Shown here piece after piece: positions 34,836 to 50,193 of a stretch of 64,000 bases of DNA. How positions within the stretch are numbered: position 1 is the first letter of the stretch; each line of letters opens with the position of its first letter. The position numbers and the translations under genes are program-made. Source of the DNA: Rotaria macrura. Its lineage: Eukaryota > Rotifera > Eurotatoria > Philodinida > Philodinidae. The stretch is taken from positions 1 to 64,000 of the forward strand of contig OENT01000066.1 of the NCBI GenBank assembly GCA_900239685.1, in the 5' to 3' direction. Under the pieces are notes generated by a model, which saw nothing but the letters and a program-made list of their open reading frames with translations, ran no database searches and was not told the origin of the DNA.

Positions 34836-37729
34836 CGTAGTTATGTAGTAGTTGAGACGAGCAGGAAAAAAAGAAGAAAAACAATTTTTCTCAGCTACAA
34901 ATAAAAGATAGAACAGAACAAGATAAGCCAAGTTGACCGATTTGCTGAGAAAAAAAAATAGCGAAGAATTCCTATCGTGTCTCTCCTATGGGAAAAAGAG
35001 AAAATGGAGTAAATGCACTGTCTTCACCCTACGATACAGTACGTACGTTAAATACCAGCTGTGTGTCAGACAAATATTAGAAGAATACCACGAAACTCAA
35101 ACAAACTACTATTATATGATTGCTTTATTATTTTATTGTTTTGTATCAAACTGAGCAAAAGTAGTATGTGTCATCCTCATTAAATGTTATTACGCCATGC
35201 ATTTACTGAAGCTGTTACATGCCCTTGACTTCATAATTTAGGGTTGGCGGAGTATTTTTCAGTTTTATTTTTTTTTGTCTATCCTTATATGGTAACGTGA
35301 TATATAAATTGTAGTGTCAATCGAGATTGAAGAGCGTCTCAGTTAAAAAATTTGACAAAAATCACCCGTTGCACTTCCATAAGATTGCTTTAAAATATTT
35401 TAGAAAAACATAATTTGCTTTTTAAGGAAAAGAAAGTTCTAATTCTGCCTGTACAAATCTATAACCTATTACAAACCCTAATGATAGACTATTTTACAGA
35501 ACGAAAGAAACGATTTTGTTCATGTAAAGTGGAGGATATTTTTTTACAAATGAAAGTCAATCATTACCCTTATTTGAAAACAACCAGTATGATTTGAGTT
35601 GCTGATAGTTAAGCAATAGTCTTTCAATGTACTCTTACATATACATGTCACAATCTCGAATTTGTTTTTCATTTCGAAAAACTATGTAGATGATTTTAAT
35701 TATGAACTATAAATTAAAACTTGTTTCCAATCTTGACGATTTCGAGTGTTCATCTAGTTGATGTTAATGGATGTTTTATTCAATTGTTTTATGATCAAAT
35801 TTTTCATCATGTGAAATCAACTGAACAAATTCTATTGATATTGTCATAATGTCGGTAGGCTACGTTGAATTGCTAAATGTATCGTATATAATAATGTCAG
35901 CGACAGCTATCATGATTTATGTTTCAGAACATTCTCATGTTTTCTGAAAATCTTTGACAGGCAATACAGTACAAACGTTAACTGGTTGATTCAAACCATT
36001 AATTCCATCTGTTAGACCATGAGAAACAGATCATCAATCAAATTGTAAAAAGAAAGACATTTTTTATTGGAAAAATAAGTACGAAATTATAAATAAGTTT
36101 GAATATACCACTTAATGATTTGTCTTTTACATTGCAATAATATCGTTCTCATTGAAATCGAGTTATTCGGAAAATGATGAATCGTCGCTGTTTTTCTTCT
36201 CGTAAAGCATTTTCTCCTGCATATTTAATTTTGATGAATGCCACATACGTCATAATGCCATCGATTTGAAACATGTAGAAATAAAACTAACATATTATTA
36301 TAATAAGAATGATTTTATTTCTTAAGAATGAATTTTCTTCATAGTCTTCTAGCAAGTGAAATATAAACTTAATTGCATTAGAGAGAGAGAGAGAGAGAGA
36401 GAGAGAGCATTGATATAGTCATAGAACTCGAATTTGATTGAAGAGGCGAACAACAATCAAGCAGTTCATAGGAGCATTCTTTTTTTCAAGCAGCAACTGA
36501 TGATAAATCATCAAGCCATTGAGTAGAATGGATAGAAGTACTATATATGCATCGTTAAAACTTGATTGTTGTTACTGCCACTATATTCAATATGAAGAGA
36601 TAATTGGTGTCTAAAAGCTAAGTTTTCTTTTTCAGAAATAGATAAATAGGATGGCTTACAATCGCAAATTTATTGGATTGGGAACAGTTGCACTCATAAA
36701 ATTACGTTGATTTCAAATAACGGATAATAAATTATATCATTTGTATTTTTGAAAACTTTTGCATCATTCTTCATCTGATTGAAATAGGTGTTTATCAATA
36801 GATGATAACTAAAATTCTTTACTAAATAATATATCTGTCAAACAAATATGATCTCCACTTACTTTTCTGAACTGTACATAATCGTTAAGTAAAATCAAGT
36901 ACCATGTATAAAATTTTTTAACTTTTTTATCAACAGAACGTTTAATTTTGTCTGCCAATGCACTTCGTATTCTACGATATTCGAAGTTAATTACTTCGCT
37001 CGGTAGACTTCAACAAATAAAGCTTGTTGAGCATAAATCAAGAATACTAAGTGAATAATCGTAGCCCACATTCTGTCGATTTTGAGATCATATCTATTAG
37101 TATCATATTGGATTTAATTAACACTCATCATCATTCGTGTTAGTTGAAGATTAATGGAATTAGTATTCTATAAAAAGGGACGATGAAGTACAGGTATCTA
37201 GTTTTGTCTTGAAAACATTACTGTAGTTTCAGTTACTGGAATGGTTTGTTTTTCAACATATTGAATATCAATCCGGTAGATTTTTTTCAGAACTTCTGTC
37301 AGATAACAAAACTTTAAAACACTATGGAAACATTGAAAATCAGGAAAATAATTAGAAAGAGATGTAGTGATATGAAATTTCATCGTATTTATCATTTTAA
37401 TCTTCGGTGAAAATATGCTTTTAAAACAGAGGATGATGACCAGATGTGTTTTCAGTCAAATAGCTTTTAATTAATTAAAAGACAAACTCGAAATCAAACT
37501 TCGTTCCGTGATAATAGCTCGTCGATGTTTCTCGAACAGGATAAAAATACAGATAATTAGTAAACAGTCGACAATCGAACTTTTTTCTTTACTATATTTG
37601 CATCATCATTAGAATTATTCGTCAGCTACGTTATTTTATTTCTTAAAAAGAATCTCGACATGTATACTTATTATTATTATTATTCACAAATTTATATAAA
37701 ATTGATAAAATCCCAAAGTTAATATTTTC
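34836..37729. other. Gene-free spacer with a GA microsatellite
   Basis: AT-rich sequence without a recognised gene. It should hold the promoter and 5' untranslated region of the SLC35A4-like gene at its left and the 3' untranslated region of the FAM161 gene at its right. ORFs of 60-75 aa on either strand look random. A GA run at 36381-36408 is the only clear repeat. Confidence 0.55.
36381..36408. repeat. (GA)n microsatellite
   Basis: About 14 uninterrupted GA dinucleotides. Confidence 0.95.
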
Positions 37730-40700
37730 TTATGATGAAACGACAGCCGCTGTTGTGATAGTTTCTTCATTAGGTGCATTAGTTTGATGCCTCATTAAAT
37801 CTTCTTCGGTAACATTTGCTAATGACATTGCCTTTTTAATTTTAATTTCTAAAGCTCGGACAGCTTGTTTTCTTTTATCCTGTTCAAGTAATAATGGACG
37901 TTGTTCAAGACGACCTTTGATTTCATCTAATTTCTTAGCATAGTCATTCGCGGTTCTTTGTATATCTTGTCGCACATGTCGATTCTAGACACAATCGAAA
38001 TACGATGGAATTAATAATGAATTGTTTGTTGGAATTTTTTACCTTCTCATCTTGCCTTGCTTTGAAAACAACTGATTGATCTTGTAGTTTAGCTTTTTCA
38101 CGAATCTGTTCTCGAAATCGTCTCTCTTTGGCAGATTTTGATCTTTGAAATGTTTCTTCTTGCTGATTTCTGACTTCATTTGCTCGTCGTTTTTTCTTTC
38201 CAACGGCTTCTCGTAATCGTTGTGCTTCAGTGGTTTTCGTTGGTATTGATGCTGACTGTTGAATACTTTCTGATACATTCGTTAATGATGTTGATCTTGT
38301 TGGCATTTGTTTTCCTTTTATTTTAAACGTTTGAGAATGTCGTAGATCTTCATCTTTTCGAATATCATCAAGAATTTTATCTTTCTTCGACGGAATTAAA
38401 TTTGTATACAACAAAAACGGTTTACATCTTGTGGGCGATTTCGTACGTTTTTTCTCTTCCATATTACGGAGAAATTTCGAATGAATTTTGCCATAATTTG
38501 GAACATAGTAACCATTTGTTTTTGGTTTAAATGAATATTCTTCGTAGCCAAGTCTTGCCAAATCATTGAAACTCATTGAACGTTGTGAACGTTTTGGTTT
38601 CTGATTGCTGAATGGTAAGCGGGATTTTTGCATTAAGTCTTTAGCACGCATGTTTCTTCTGATTGAACGATAGACTGTTTCTTCTTTCATTCTACAAAAA
38701 AGAGACGAGTTCAACTAGTGAAATAAACCAAAGAGAACGAATTATTTATATCATACTGTTCATAATCCTGATGTCTTCGATGATAGAAGTCTGGTAATGG
38801 TTTAGCTTTGAATTGAAATCCTGATCGCAATGTATCACCTGCTGAAAATGAGTGTCGTCGTAAAATTTTTTTCGCTTTTTCACGTGAATCAAAAGCAAAA
38901 GGTTTTGATATTGATGTTAAATATTCTCGAGTCATCTGATGAACTTGTTCACGACGAAAAAGTTGATCCTCTTGTAATTGGTCGTATAACGGCAAGTAAA
39001 CATGAGCCGGAACATTCTTAGCTAAGAAAGAAAATATATTATCGAACAATCGAATTATGAAGACATGAAGACAGATTGGCATTTCTTCACATGAGAGAGA
39101 GAGAGATTAATTGAATTTAATCAGAAGGACCATGTCCATTTCCAAGAGCTTTTGACAAATTATCATTCATACGAACTAGTTAGAGTATCATAAAAATTTC
39201 TACTATTTGTGAATACTCTTGATTAGACGACGAATTGTTGTAAACAAAATCTTGTTTGATAAACTTTTACTTCGTCAAAACGTTTTCAAGTTTGATCTAC
39301 TTGATTAGATTTTACGTGATACGATTCTCAAATGATAGCCTACGAGTACTTCCTATATTTTGAAGTTCACTAAACCAATTCAATCTCAAGAATAGTTTTC
39401 TTCATGTTTTAACTCTGTCGAAATGATGATCGTTTAGGGAATCGATTCTCGACGAATTCAATTTTAGCATGTTAACTGAAAACGTTGCACACTTATGCAA
39501 GTATCGGTTAGATTATTACACGTATAAAATTTCAACAATTCTATACAATAAAGTAGAAAGATAAAGATTACTAAACATAGTTGCACATTTGAAGAAAAGT
39601 GCTGGTTAACTGAGTCATGTTTAACATAGTAATATGATATCCAGAATCGGTGAAACTCAATACACAGAATAGTAGAATGGAGATTTTCGTCTATGCGAAC
39701 ATTGGGCTCAAATTTCGAACATGAAATTTCTTTAAAACTTCACTGATCAAACAAGAATCTGTTAAAAAGTTGCTCTTACGATCCTATCTAAGCAAAATGT
39801 ATAAGCTTTTTTGGTAGTGACTCTACTCGATGTAAATTCTACTATATATTCGATGAGGTCACATAAGAGTTAAGTACTTAGGTTATTTCGATGGGACTAA
39901 GAATATTGGATGGCACTAAAAAATATTTAATTGCTGTCTAAAGATTTTGATTTGATTATATAATACAAAAACTTTCTAGATAAGACAGGAGGCGTTTCTT
40001 TCAAAGCAAAAAGTGTCATTCAGCTTTGATTTGGTAATATCTTTGATAGCTTCATCGAAAATACTACGTATAATCGTGATGTGAGTTTGGAAAATGAATC
40101 TTACTGTTCTACGAAAGTTTTCGAATCTATATATTTCAATCGCAACTAGAAGATTTTTAAAACGGTGACAAAATCAAAGCGGGAGTCAATTAAGTTATTC
40201 AAAACAAAAACAACCGATGTTCACATGTCAATGACGAATAGTACAGATATACTCAAGGTCATTTCAATTAAAAATTACCTTTAAAAGATCGACGAAGATT
40301 AAGCTCATCGTCAGCTTCTTTCCTCAATTTTGCTTCTTCCATCTCTTGTATACACTTTCTTCGATGTCTATTTTCTACATTCATACTGTTCGTAAGATCA
40401 AATGGTTCTGGAAGTGTAATGCGACCAGCCCAACTAGAAGCTGTTGTTGGACGACGGTTTCTGAGAGAAAACGAAGATCAAACAATACAGAGGCAATAAA
40501 AATCTTTTACATGAGTACTTACTTTCGTTGTTCTAAATAATCATCTAAGTCAAATTCATTCCATATACTTTGAATTTCATTTTTAATATGACTAGTCGTT
40601 AGATCATGTACAGTTGTTGTTGACATTTTATCAGTAGATGTTCGATGTGGACAAAAAGCTATATCATCATCATGTCTTTGGACAATATCCGCAGACATTC

Positions 40701-41112
40701 GTTGATGATGAATACGATGTTGAGCACGTTGTTCAGTTAAAAACACAGTCGATGGTAATTGTTTTGATGTTTTCGGTCGTGGTGGTTTACTCGCTACAAT
40801 GGTTTCATGTTGCTTATGATTTAGTTGCTCACGGGCATTGTTTGGTATATCAATCGATGATGTTGCCATTTCATGGTAATAATCACGCTCAACGTTTTCT
40901 AATTGTACACGTTGTTCACGACGAAGTTGTTCAATTGTATCAAGAAATGATGAATCACCATTTCTATTAGCATTTTCGACTTTTTCACGTAATTTTTGTC
41001 TATATTCATCATGATAAGATGTATTATTATCATCATTTATATGAGTTAATAAACTGTGACTGTCGGCACGTTCATTTACATTATACTGTTCGATCATGGC
41101 ATTGCTTGACAT
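37730..41112 (-). CDS. FAM161-family centrosome/cilium protein, 5 exons
   Basis: Minus-strand exons 41112-40523, 40460-40279, 39021-38757, 38691-38043 and 37984-37730 join in frame to about 646 aa. The N-terminal 200 residues are polar and charged. Family landmarks follow: the segment W-A-G-R-I-T-L-P-E-P-F in exon 2; AKNVPAHVYLPLYDQL and ISKPFAFDSREKAKK in exon 3; FQFKAKPLPDF, then in exon 4 YYVPNYGKIHSKFLRNMEEK and CKPFLLYTNLIP. The C-terminal half is rich in K, R, E and Q with long coiled-coil stretches. FAM161A and FAM161B bind microtubules and the basal body or connecting cilium in vertebrates. The match does not separate A from B. Two introns are long (about 1.26 kb between exons 2 and 3); the others are 60-70 bp. 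Confidence 0.85.
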
Positions 41113-42851
41113 TCTATTGTTTTAACTAACTGACTGAAGCAGAAACTAAACGAAGAATTATCGGATTATCAATATCGGAGAAAAAGGGACATTACTTTGT
41201 TAGTTACTAAGGTTATCTTTCCTTGCAACCTCTAGATCGCGATAGTGAAAGATATACGCATTTGATAGAAGATAGCGTCCTCTATTGAATATGAAGAAAA
41301 ATGAAAACTTAATCAGTGAAAAAACCTCATAGTTTAATTCTTTTTGGGTCGTAATTTCGACTTTGATGAATGTGACTTTCTTCTGGCTATCGTATTTATT
41401 ATGAATCTTGTAGATTGTGCCAAACGATAATCTCGACATTCGAATTAGATCAATCAATCCTTTTCTCTAAGTAATATGTAAAAAGCTATGAACCCCAGAG
41501 ATATAGACAAGTATTATATTTCTTTTCAGAGGCTGAATTTTATGTAAGATTTTCTTACATGCACATATCGAATACTGAAAACAAGAAGATAATCTTAATA
41601 ATCACACGCTCATCCATCAGTTCATTGTTACCTATGTTGTCGAAATAAAAAATACTACACATTTCGTGCATTAGATTTATTATGAATTATGATATACTTT
41701 ATTGGTGATTTAATTTCCGCATTATCTTTTGCACACTTTCTCCATATTTTTCGTTTTCTGGAGTGAACGAATCGATTACTTAATAAATAATAATAATAAG
41801 TGTGCATTTTCATTCTTTCGATCTATTTCAAGTCAAATATACATCGATTCATTTCGTAGATTGTGGTATCCGGCTACTCTATTTTCCAGTTAAAAACACA
41901 GTAAATACGATAATTTCAAGCTGAACATGGGAAACTCTCAAAAACAGTAATATGATCTTTGCATTCAGCGGGATTTATTCTGTTCAGAATGATTTACTTT
42001 TTCCATGTACCTGACTGTCTTATGATTCGAAACCATACTTATGTGCAGTTCTTATTCAACAATTCATATGGTTTCAAGTACTGTTCAGTATCCTATACAA
42101 GTGTAGCACACTTAAAATTGAGATTTGAATCTACATAGATTTGTCTCTTTTTATTTTAATGATCAAAGTACAGGATGTAAACGTGAAAATAGAAATATAA
42201 TTTAAAGAAAATACCATAAAAGAGAAATCTATTCTTATTTTCAACTTCTCATATAAGAATCTTCATTGCATTTCTTCGATATGGCAACCTTATGGATTGG
42301 ACAAATATGCTTTATTACGTGTGTTTTTGGCAGATTCTTGTAAGGCTTGTACTAATTATAGAGATTTCTTTTCTTTATCTTTTGTTAAAGAATATGATTG
42401 TGATCGTTGGATAGAATTGAGCCAATTTTTTTTCCTCAGAATCTGTAGCCATAACAATGAATAAAACGGTGAAGCAAAATCTGTCAAAGCTTTAAGAAAG
42501 GATCAATTCGTATTGTTCCTAGTTCAAGTCTGATGTGTCTCTGAAAATATTTACTTGATTGACCTTTCCTATGAGGTATTGAATAACCAATAGTTTAATT
42601 GTAAATTAAAAGAACCAAAAATTGATTATAGCATGCTATAGAGAAGCGGTGTCATTCTTGAACATGAAAAAAATGAATCGACTATAGAAGAATTTCGATG
42701 AAAAATTGATGACACTGGTTTATTTTTAGACGATATATGTATACGTTTTTCTTTCATTGTAAAATTCAGATGAGAGTAACACAATGATAGTTGTACTTAA
42801 AGGATGAAATTCCTTCGAAACATGCAAGGATATTCCAATTATGATTCTTTT
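41113..42851. other. Gene-free AT-rich spacer
   Basis: No gene recognised. It includes the expected upstream region of the FAM161 gene (right after 41112). An 85-aa minus ORF at 41200-41457 has no family resemblance. Confidence 0.55.
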
Positions 42852-43412
42852 TGTGTACTCAAAAAGTGAGTACACTCTAGAATCGGTCAGTGTGTCCGGT
42901 CGTTAACACGATAACTCTTTACAAATACATTCGATTGAGCTGAAATTTTGTGCACGGAATTGACTCATGAATATCTCGGTCGAGTTCGAAGATGAGAAGG
43001 ATCCAGCAAGAAATGGCTGAGTTATCGAAAAAATTGTCATTTTTCACCAAACTATCCCTGAGGTGGGGTACAGGGATTTTTTCAAAACAAAATTTTTTTC
43101 TCTGAATTATCCACAACGTATATAAATCGACTCAGTTTTTAACGCTGATTCCGAATCTGATATTAGTTTTGAACTAAATCGAGCTTTCTAAAAAACATTG
43201 GTTGCAAAAAGGTCTCGAAATACATAAAAACTGCATCTAGAAACAAAATTGCCTAGATATGTCTGAGATGATCAGTAGTTTTGGAGTTTCCCAAAAAGGT
43301 TTACCAAGATACTTGATCCGTGCACACATTCTAGAATGACTGATTTGTCTCATTCACTTTTTGAAGTACACATAGCTCTCGGACATAAGTCCGAAGTTTT
43401 CACATTTATTTC
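42852..43412. repeat. Dispersed 0.56-kb repeat, copy 1
   Basis: Matches 48734-49302 along its length. It starts GTGTACTCAAAAAGTGAGTA and ends with CACTTTTTGAAGTACACA, an imperfect inverted copy of the start, followed by CGGACATAAGTCCG (near-palindrome) and TTTTCACATTTA. The core, with TATCTCGGTCGAGTTCGAAG and AAGAAATGGCTGAGTTATCG, is almost identical in both copies. The 65-aa minus ORF it contains differs at only 3 residues between copies, but no start context or family supports a gene. It is probably a non-autonomous DNA element; no target duplication could be defined. Confidence 0.88.
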
Positions 43413-45964
43413 TATACAAAAATATTATGTTCAATTCTTTCATTCACATTTTTTATGCTTTCAAGTAAGAAAAATGCAGCTTATCTACTAATTTTTATTC
43501 TGCAAGATGATGACACGTTGGAAAAAAAAACAAAAACACCGAAAAGTTAAATCTTTTTCATCAGCTTATTTACAATATAAGTTCTCGTCATAATAGTTTA
43601 ACTTGAATCAATTCGTCATGAAAATCCTAAAAATTATCAAGTTATATCATTATGAAAAGATTAGTGACAGTATTTCTCTATTAGGAAGATTGCACTGAGA
43701 TTAAATTTAAGCTGAATATTAAGTGATAACGAGCTCCAGTCTTACACGTTTGTGCAACGTTTATCAAAAAATAATTTCATAATATTTATCTTTCTTATCA
43801 CAACAGTAACATATATGATAATTATTAATTGCCCATAGTATAGTACCTGGAGGTAATTTGTCATGAAAGTAACTATTTTTAATTACTACGACGACATAAG
43901 TATTGAACTTGGCAATGTTTGATACTAACATCAGTCATCGTGAAGAGAGTTGAATTGTTCCTTGATTACCATTGTGTAAGTTGGATTAGTCTTTAGTAAA
44001 AGTTATAAATTAGCACATGAGTGAAGGAAATATCAGGAATCAAGTCTTTCTATACATCGAGAAAATGTGAAATGTTATAGAAAGACAAATCTATGTCATC
44101 TAGAGATAGGTATGCCAAATGTTTTTTTTTCTTGGAAAAGTAATATTATCATCTCTTTTAATTGTCGCAAAAGTATTTTAATATGTCATGCATAATGTTC
44201 ATGACAGATTTACTTATTCTCATAACTAATAAAATGCCTTTTAAAGAAGAAAACTGAAGTTTAGTAGATGTCTCTCTTTAAGAAATATTTCTTCTCACGT
44301 GTTATGGTTACCTGTTTTTGACCTTGGTTTACTTTCAAGTAAACATAAAGGAAAATATTTTTTCAACTTTTAGTCTTTTTTTTTGTTTCTAGAGGCATTC
44401 ATAATAAAATAACATGATGCAAAGAAAAAATCCAGCAACAAATTATGAATAAATATTGAAAATATATTTTTTTATTGAAATGACGCACTCATTTTCAATA
44501 TGAAAAAAGCAAAAATCCTTGATTTATTTTATTTTTCTCTTGTATTTTGTACTAGATAACTAATATTCGTAAAAAAGAACGAACATTTTCTTTACAGTTG
44601 TTCAGAAACGAATCTGCAAACGAATAATATATGCATAGTTAAATACAAACAAAACGGAATTTTCCTGATGTCATAAGCGAGTCAAATTCTTGTTAACGAA
44701 AAACAAAAACGACTCGATCGTACACCAATGTTTAAAATACTTCATAATTTTTAGTATCATTGAAATAAATCGTTTGCTTGGACAAGAACCTGTGTGACAG
44801 TTTTCTTGGATTCTCTCTGTGCTAAAGAAATATTTATTTTATTCTTGAGTGCTTCCTTCGTGATTGAATGAACTTAAAAAGGTCGATTCAATGCCATAAG
44901 AAGAATGAATATATTATCACAGATTTACTTTTGAGTCCTACTTATTTGATTTGAACATGTTTAGCTCGTTTTCTGATATCGACACCAATCATTCATCCAT
45001 GTCAAATTTGAGAATTCTTTTCGTCAACAAACAACTTCAAATCTATTGACGATAAAACGGTTATTTTCGATGATTTTTCAATGACACACGATTACATTCA
45101 AGTTTTCATTTGATTTTTAAACTACTGTATAAGTGTGTAACTTTTCCATGATAAAGAGAGATAAATATTAATATAGAATATTTTCAATTTTTTGAAGGTT
45201 TGCCCTTATCGGTACGTATAAAATCTTACAATTGAAACTTAGAATATTTTGATTGAAATTATTAACTACTTAGTTAAATGATGAACATGTAAAATGCTAG
45301 TTAAAAATCGATTCGACTTAAAACTAACAGTGATTACTAGTGATTGTAAATGACTCATGCAATCTATACTAGAAAATCTCTCAAACATGCATATTGATAC
45401 AAACAGGAAAAAACATATAAGCTAACTAAAACACCAAGAGAAAAGTAGGTTCTGGTTTTTTTTATTGCCGGCCATTTGCAAGAGTAAACGAGAGACAAAT
45501 AAACAATATGGATGATATACGTAAATAGAAAAAAAATGAAACTAGAACAATCAATTAGAGATGAAATGAAAAGGCAAATAAAAAGACCGAATATATATAT
45601 TCAACGTCATCATCAACATATTCTGCAAATAGACAATACGAATACAGAAAACAAATTCTTTCACTACTGCCATACAACTTTCTTAGTGAATTTTTTCCAA
45701 ATTAAAAATAAACAATAAATGAAAAGAAAAAAAGGAAGAGAAATGGAATTGTTATGTTACGAATGGCCAATATTTTGTTGGTTTTTTTTTCATTTTATAT
45801 GCATGTTGTTTAGTTTATTGTGCAACGACATCGACAAACAAAAACAAAAGAAGAAGAAAAAATCAAGGAGTTAAAGGATCGCAAAAAAAACTGTAGAATA
45901 TATAATATTGGTTATGTGTGCATAAATATCAGCCGGCATATTTTCATAAAAATTCTTTGTTTTT
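43413..45964. other. Gene-free AT-rich spacer
   Basis: No gene recognised over 2.5 kb. The right end should hold the 3' untranslated region of Rab1. Small plus-strand ORFs at 45512-45718 and 45820-46074 are lysine-rich products of A-rich sequence; the second runs antisense into the last Rab1 exon. Confidence 0.55.
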
Positions 45965-46927
<963 letters not shown>

Positions 46928-48733
46928 AATATCTGTGATGAAAGCTTTATTTTCTTCTGTGATAGGAGATCTTGTTCTGATCTAGAAATAGAGTAATATG
47001 AAAGATATGATATGATAATCAGTTCTAAGAAAAATAGACAGGTAAGAATAAAATGGACGAGGATGATGATGATGATGATGATGACTCGTACATGTCTACG
47101 TCGATGTCAGCCTTTTGAAGAAATTTTCAGCCGCTACACTGATTCATTTTTAAAAGATAAGCGTAGTATTAGATGAAAAATGACGAAATAACATTAAAAA
47201 GATAATTTGTATACGAACATATTAAATTATGAACTTGGAAAGTGAATTTCGACTCAAATGCATAACTGTTTTAAAAATATCTACATGAAAGGCCACGAAA
47301 TTGGCAAATGCCATAACCAATAGCAATGCTATGAATCATTCCTAGACAATCAGCTGGCAAAGAGAGGAGAGAGGGATGAGAAAGAGTGAGAGAAATGACG
47401 TGACGTGATTTGTACGCTTCGATAAAGTGTTATGAAATTTATTAGTATCCGTGGAAATTGAGTGCTTTTCATCACTCATGACGAATTTCGATGCATTTCA
47501 TACGATCGATGATGATTAACGACTTGTATAGCGCATCGACAAAACATGGGCCATGCGGACCATCAAATTATATACTGGTCAGGAAATCAGAGTATAGAGT
47601 GGACGCTTCACAATTCGATAACCTTAAAAACTATACATAGTAGTACACTCACGATTGAGTCAGATTCATAGGGATAGATGCTGACGTGTGATGTGTGACT
47701 CAACCATATATTGCAAACAATATCTCTAACTTTGTTTATATGCATAGGCACTGTCTTATTTTGTATTGCTACATTGTATTGACGACACGAACAAAGTGAA
47801 CATTAACTTTGATCGATTTAATAGAACTTGATAAAATATTCAGTTCACGGGTTCTATAGAAAGCCATGTGACTCGTTTAGAAGACTAGGTAGAAAGAGGT
47901 GACTGAGTAATTTTTTCAATGTTAGTATTAAATTAAGAATACATGAAACAAGATAGTTTTGAAAATATAATTTATCAAGTAACATTCTTGTTTAGATTAT
48001 TCAATTATTATGTGGATGAAATTTCATGAAAAACTACAATTTGGATTTCTGGAGAAAAATGTACTTTTATTTTTGGTTTATCAATAAGACATGCGTTTTT
48101 TGTTGTTGTTGCTTCATGATTGGTGTAACGATGCTAGTAGATAATCGATCAAAATTATTTCTACTCTACTTATGGATTTCCAAGTAGAAGAAGTATCGTG
48201 AATCGACCACAAGTCTCATTGTGAACAGTAACATTACTTTTTCTAAGGAAGTTCGATTCTGATTAAATCATAAGAAGTATTTTCGATTGCTCTATTTTCA
48301 TTGATTTTAATAGAATTGAGATCATTGCGAAAGGCTTGACTGCTTTAAAATTATAAACAGTCAAGCTTGCTCGATACGATTCGAACGTAATAAGTTTTAT
48401 GTCTCCAACAATCCTAATACTTGAATTTAGTCAAAGTCGCTCACATTGTGAATTTTATTTGTGTAGAAAGAAACTCGAAAATATATCATCCAGAATGTCA
48501 TTCTAATCATAAGATGGCACTTTAGTAGATCTCGATAGCAACAATGCACATGATATTAACGGTAAGAAGCAGACTGTTGCATTGAAAATTTTCTGTCAAT
48601 TTACTTAATCATCGACTAGAATTAGTAAGATTGACAAGAATAATAAACGACAATTGATTCTTTGAGTTATACATTAGTCTCTTAGTATTCTATTTTTGTG
48701 GAAAATATCAGTTAGATTGGTATATTTCTTTTA
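46928..48733. other. Spacer upstream of Rab1 with a GAT microsatellite
   Basis: Bases 46928-46981 are probable Rab1 5' untranslated sequence. The rest is AT-rich without a recognised gene. A GAT trinucleotide run lies at 47061-47083. Confidence 0.5.
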
Positions 48734-49302
48734 GTGTACTCAAAAATTGAGTATACTCTAGAATCGGTCAGTGTGTCCACCCGGCCGGCCGACCTTATAC
48801 ACGATGTTTACAAATACATTCGATTGAGCTGAAATTTTGTGCACAGAATTGTCTGATGAATATCTCGGTCGAGTTCGAAGATGAGAAGGATCCAGCAAGA
48901 AATGGCTGAGTTATCGAAAAAATTGTCATTTTTCACCAAACTATCCCTGAGGTGGGGTACAGGGATTTTTTCAAAACAAAATTTTTTTCTCTGAATTATC
49001 CACAACGTATATAAATCGACTCAGTTTTTAACGCTGATTCCGAATCTGATATTAGTGTTGAATCAAATCGTAGCTTTCTAAAAAACATCGCCTAAAAAAG
49101 GGCTCGAAATACACGAAAACTGCATCCAGAAATCAAATGCCAAGATATGTCTCAGATGACCACTAGTTTTGGGGTTTCCCAAAAAGGTCTACCAGGATAC
49201 TTCTTTCGTGCACATATTCTAGAATGACTGATTTGCCTCATTCACTTTTTGAACTACACATAACTCTCGGACTTAAGTTCGAAGTTTTCACATTTACTTT
49301 AG
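48734..49302. repeat. Dispersed 0.56-kb repeat, copy 2
   Basis: Same orientation as copy 1 at 42852. It starts GTGTACTCAAAAATTGAGTA and ends with CACTTTTTGAACTACACA, CGGACTTAAGTTCG and TTTTCACATTTA. Near 48780 it has a CCGGCCGGCCG stretch where copy 1 has CCGGTCGTTAAC, so this segment is variable. The core is nearly unchanged, while the outer 150-200 bases on the right differ more. This suggests either constraint on the core or gene conversion. Confidence 0.88.
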
Positions 49303-50193
49303 ATGTATTCAATGAATCATGTCAGTCATACTGAATTTGAGCATATTACACATATCGCAAGCAATAGATTTTGTATCGAATTAGTATCATATGATGAGGG
49401 GATTCGAATTAATGATTAGATTATTTACTTCGAATAAAAAAGTTGACATTTGACAGGAGTACAGCTCATTCTTGTGACTTAAAATGTGTGTGATGATGTA
49501 TTTTTTTAATTCTGATTGTCATACACGATGTCAAATCGTCCTTCGATCCAGAGTTTATTCATAATTTTGAGTACTATTAAGTACTAGAACATATTAAATA
49601 AATGAACTGTATTTGAGAAAGAAACTTTCTCGTCACGTAAAACTACTTTGGAAGAAGCATATTTTGGCTCAGCATGATCTGCACTATGGTATCATTGAAT
49701 TAGTTTCAAGCGAGAATTTATTTTCAAGTTAGCCTTTCTACGCGGTTTTAAATCTAGCAATACTAAATTACAAAGTGTGAACACTATCCCGTACTGTTAA
49801 TTTAAATCTTTGCTATAAATGTTAGACGGTTTCTTTACCCTGACTTTTCAAAAAACAATTTCACTTTTTCTCTATTGGTAACTGTGCGTTAAGATTCGTC
49901 CGTTGAGCAACACTGTATGCTTCATCTGAAGTATTAATGATCATTAAAAATCATCGACAGAAATTTCATGATATTATACTCGAACATTTCATTGAAATAT
50001 GTGCACCATGAAAAATACTTTCTTATATGCTATTTATTAAATCAAGAATCTGCAAAAGAAAAATATACACCAATGGAAGATAATCTTCATACATAGATCT
50101 ATATTTATCCAGTAAAAAATAACATTTATATATATATATCTATACATAATGTTTATCTGACATGAAATATCTACATAAATTTATGTTCGAATA
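49303..50193. other. Spacer downstream of SMC2
   Basis: No gene recognised. The right part (about 50.0-50.19 kb) should be SMC2 3' untranslated sequence; a minus-strand AATAAA (TTTATT on plus near 50033) could be its poly(A) signal. Confidence 0.5.

Noticed and set aside
34836-34931. Upstream extension of the SLC35A4-like protein
   Set aside because: The open frame starts only with TTG; the first ATG is at 34835.
42919-43116. 65-aa minus ORF repeated at 48808-49005
   Set aside because: It lies inside a dispersed repeat and has no recognised domain or gene context. The match reflects the repeat, not a gene family.
48360-48390. Possible tRNA B-box-like GATTCGAACG
   Set aside because: No A box or cloverleaf arms could be paired around it.
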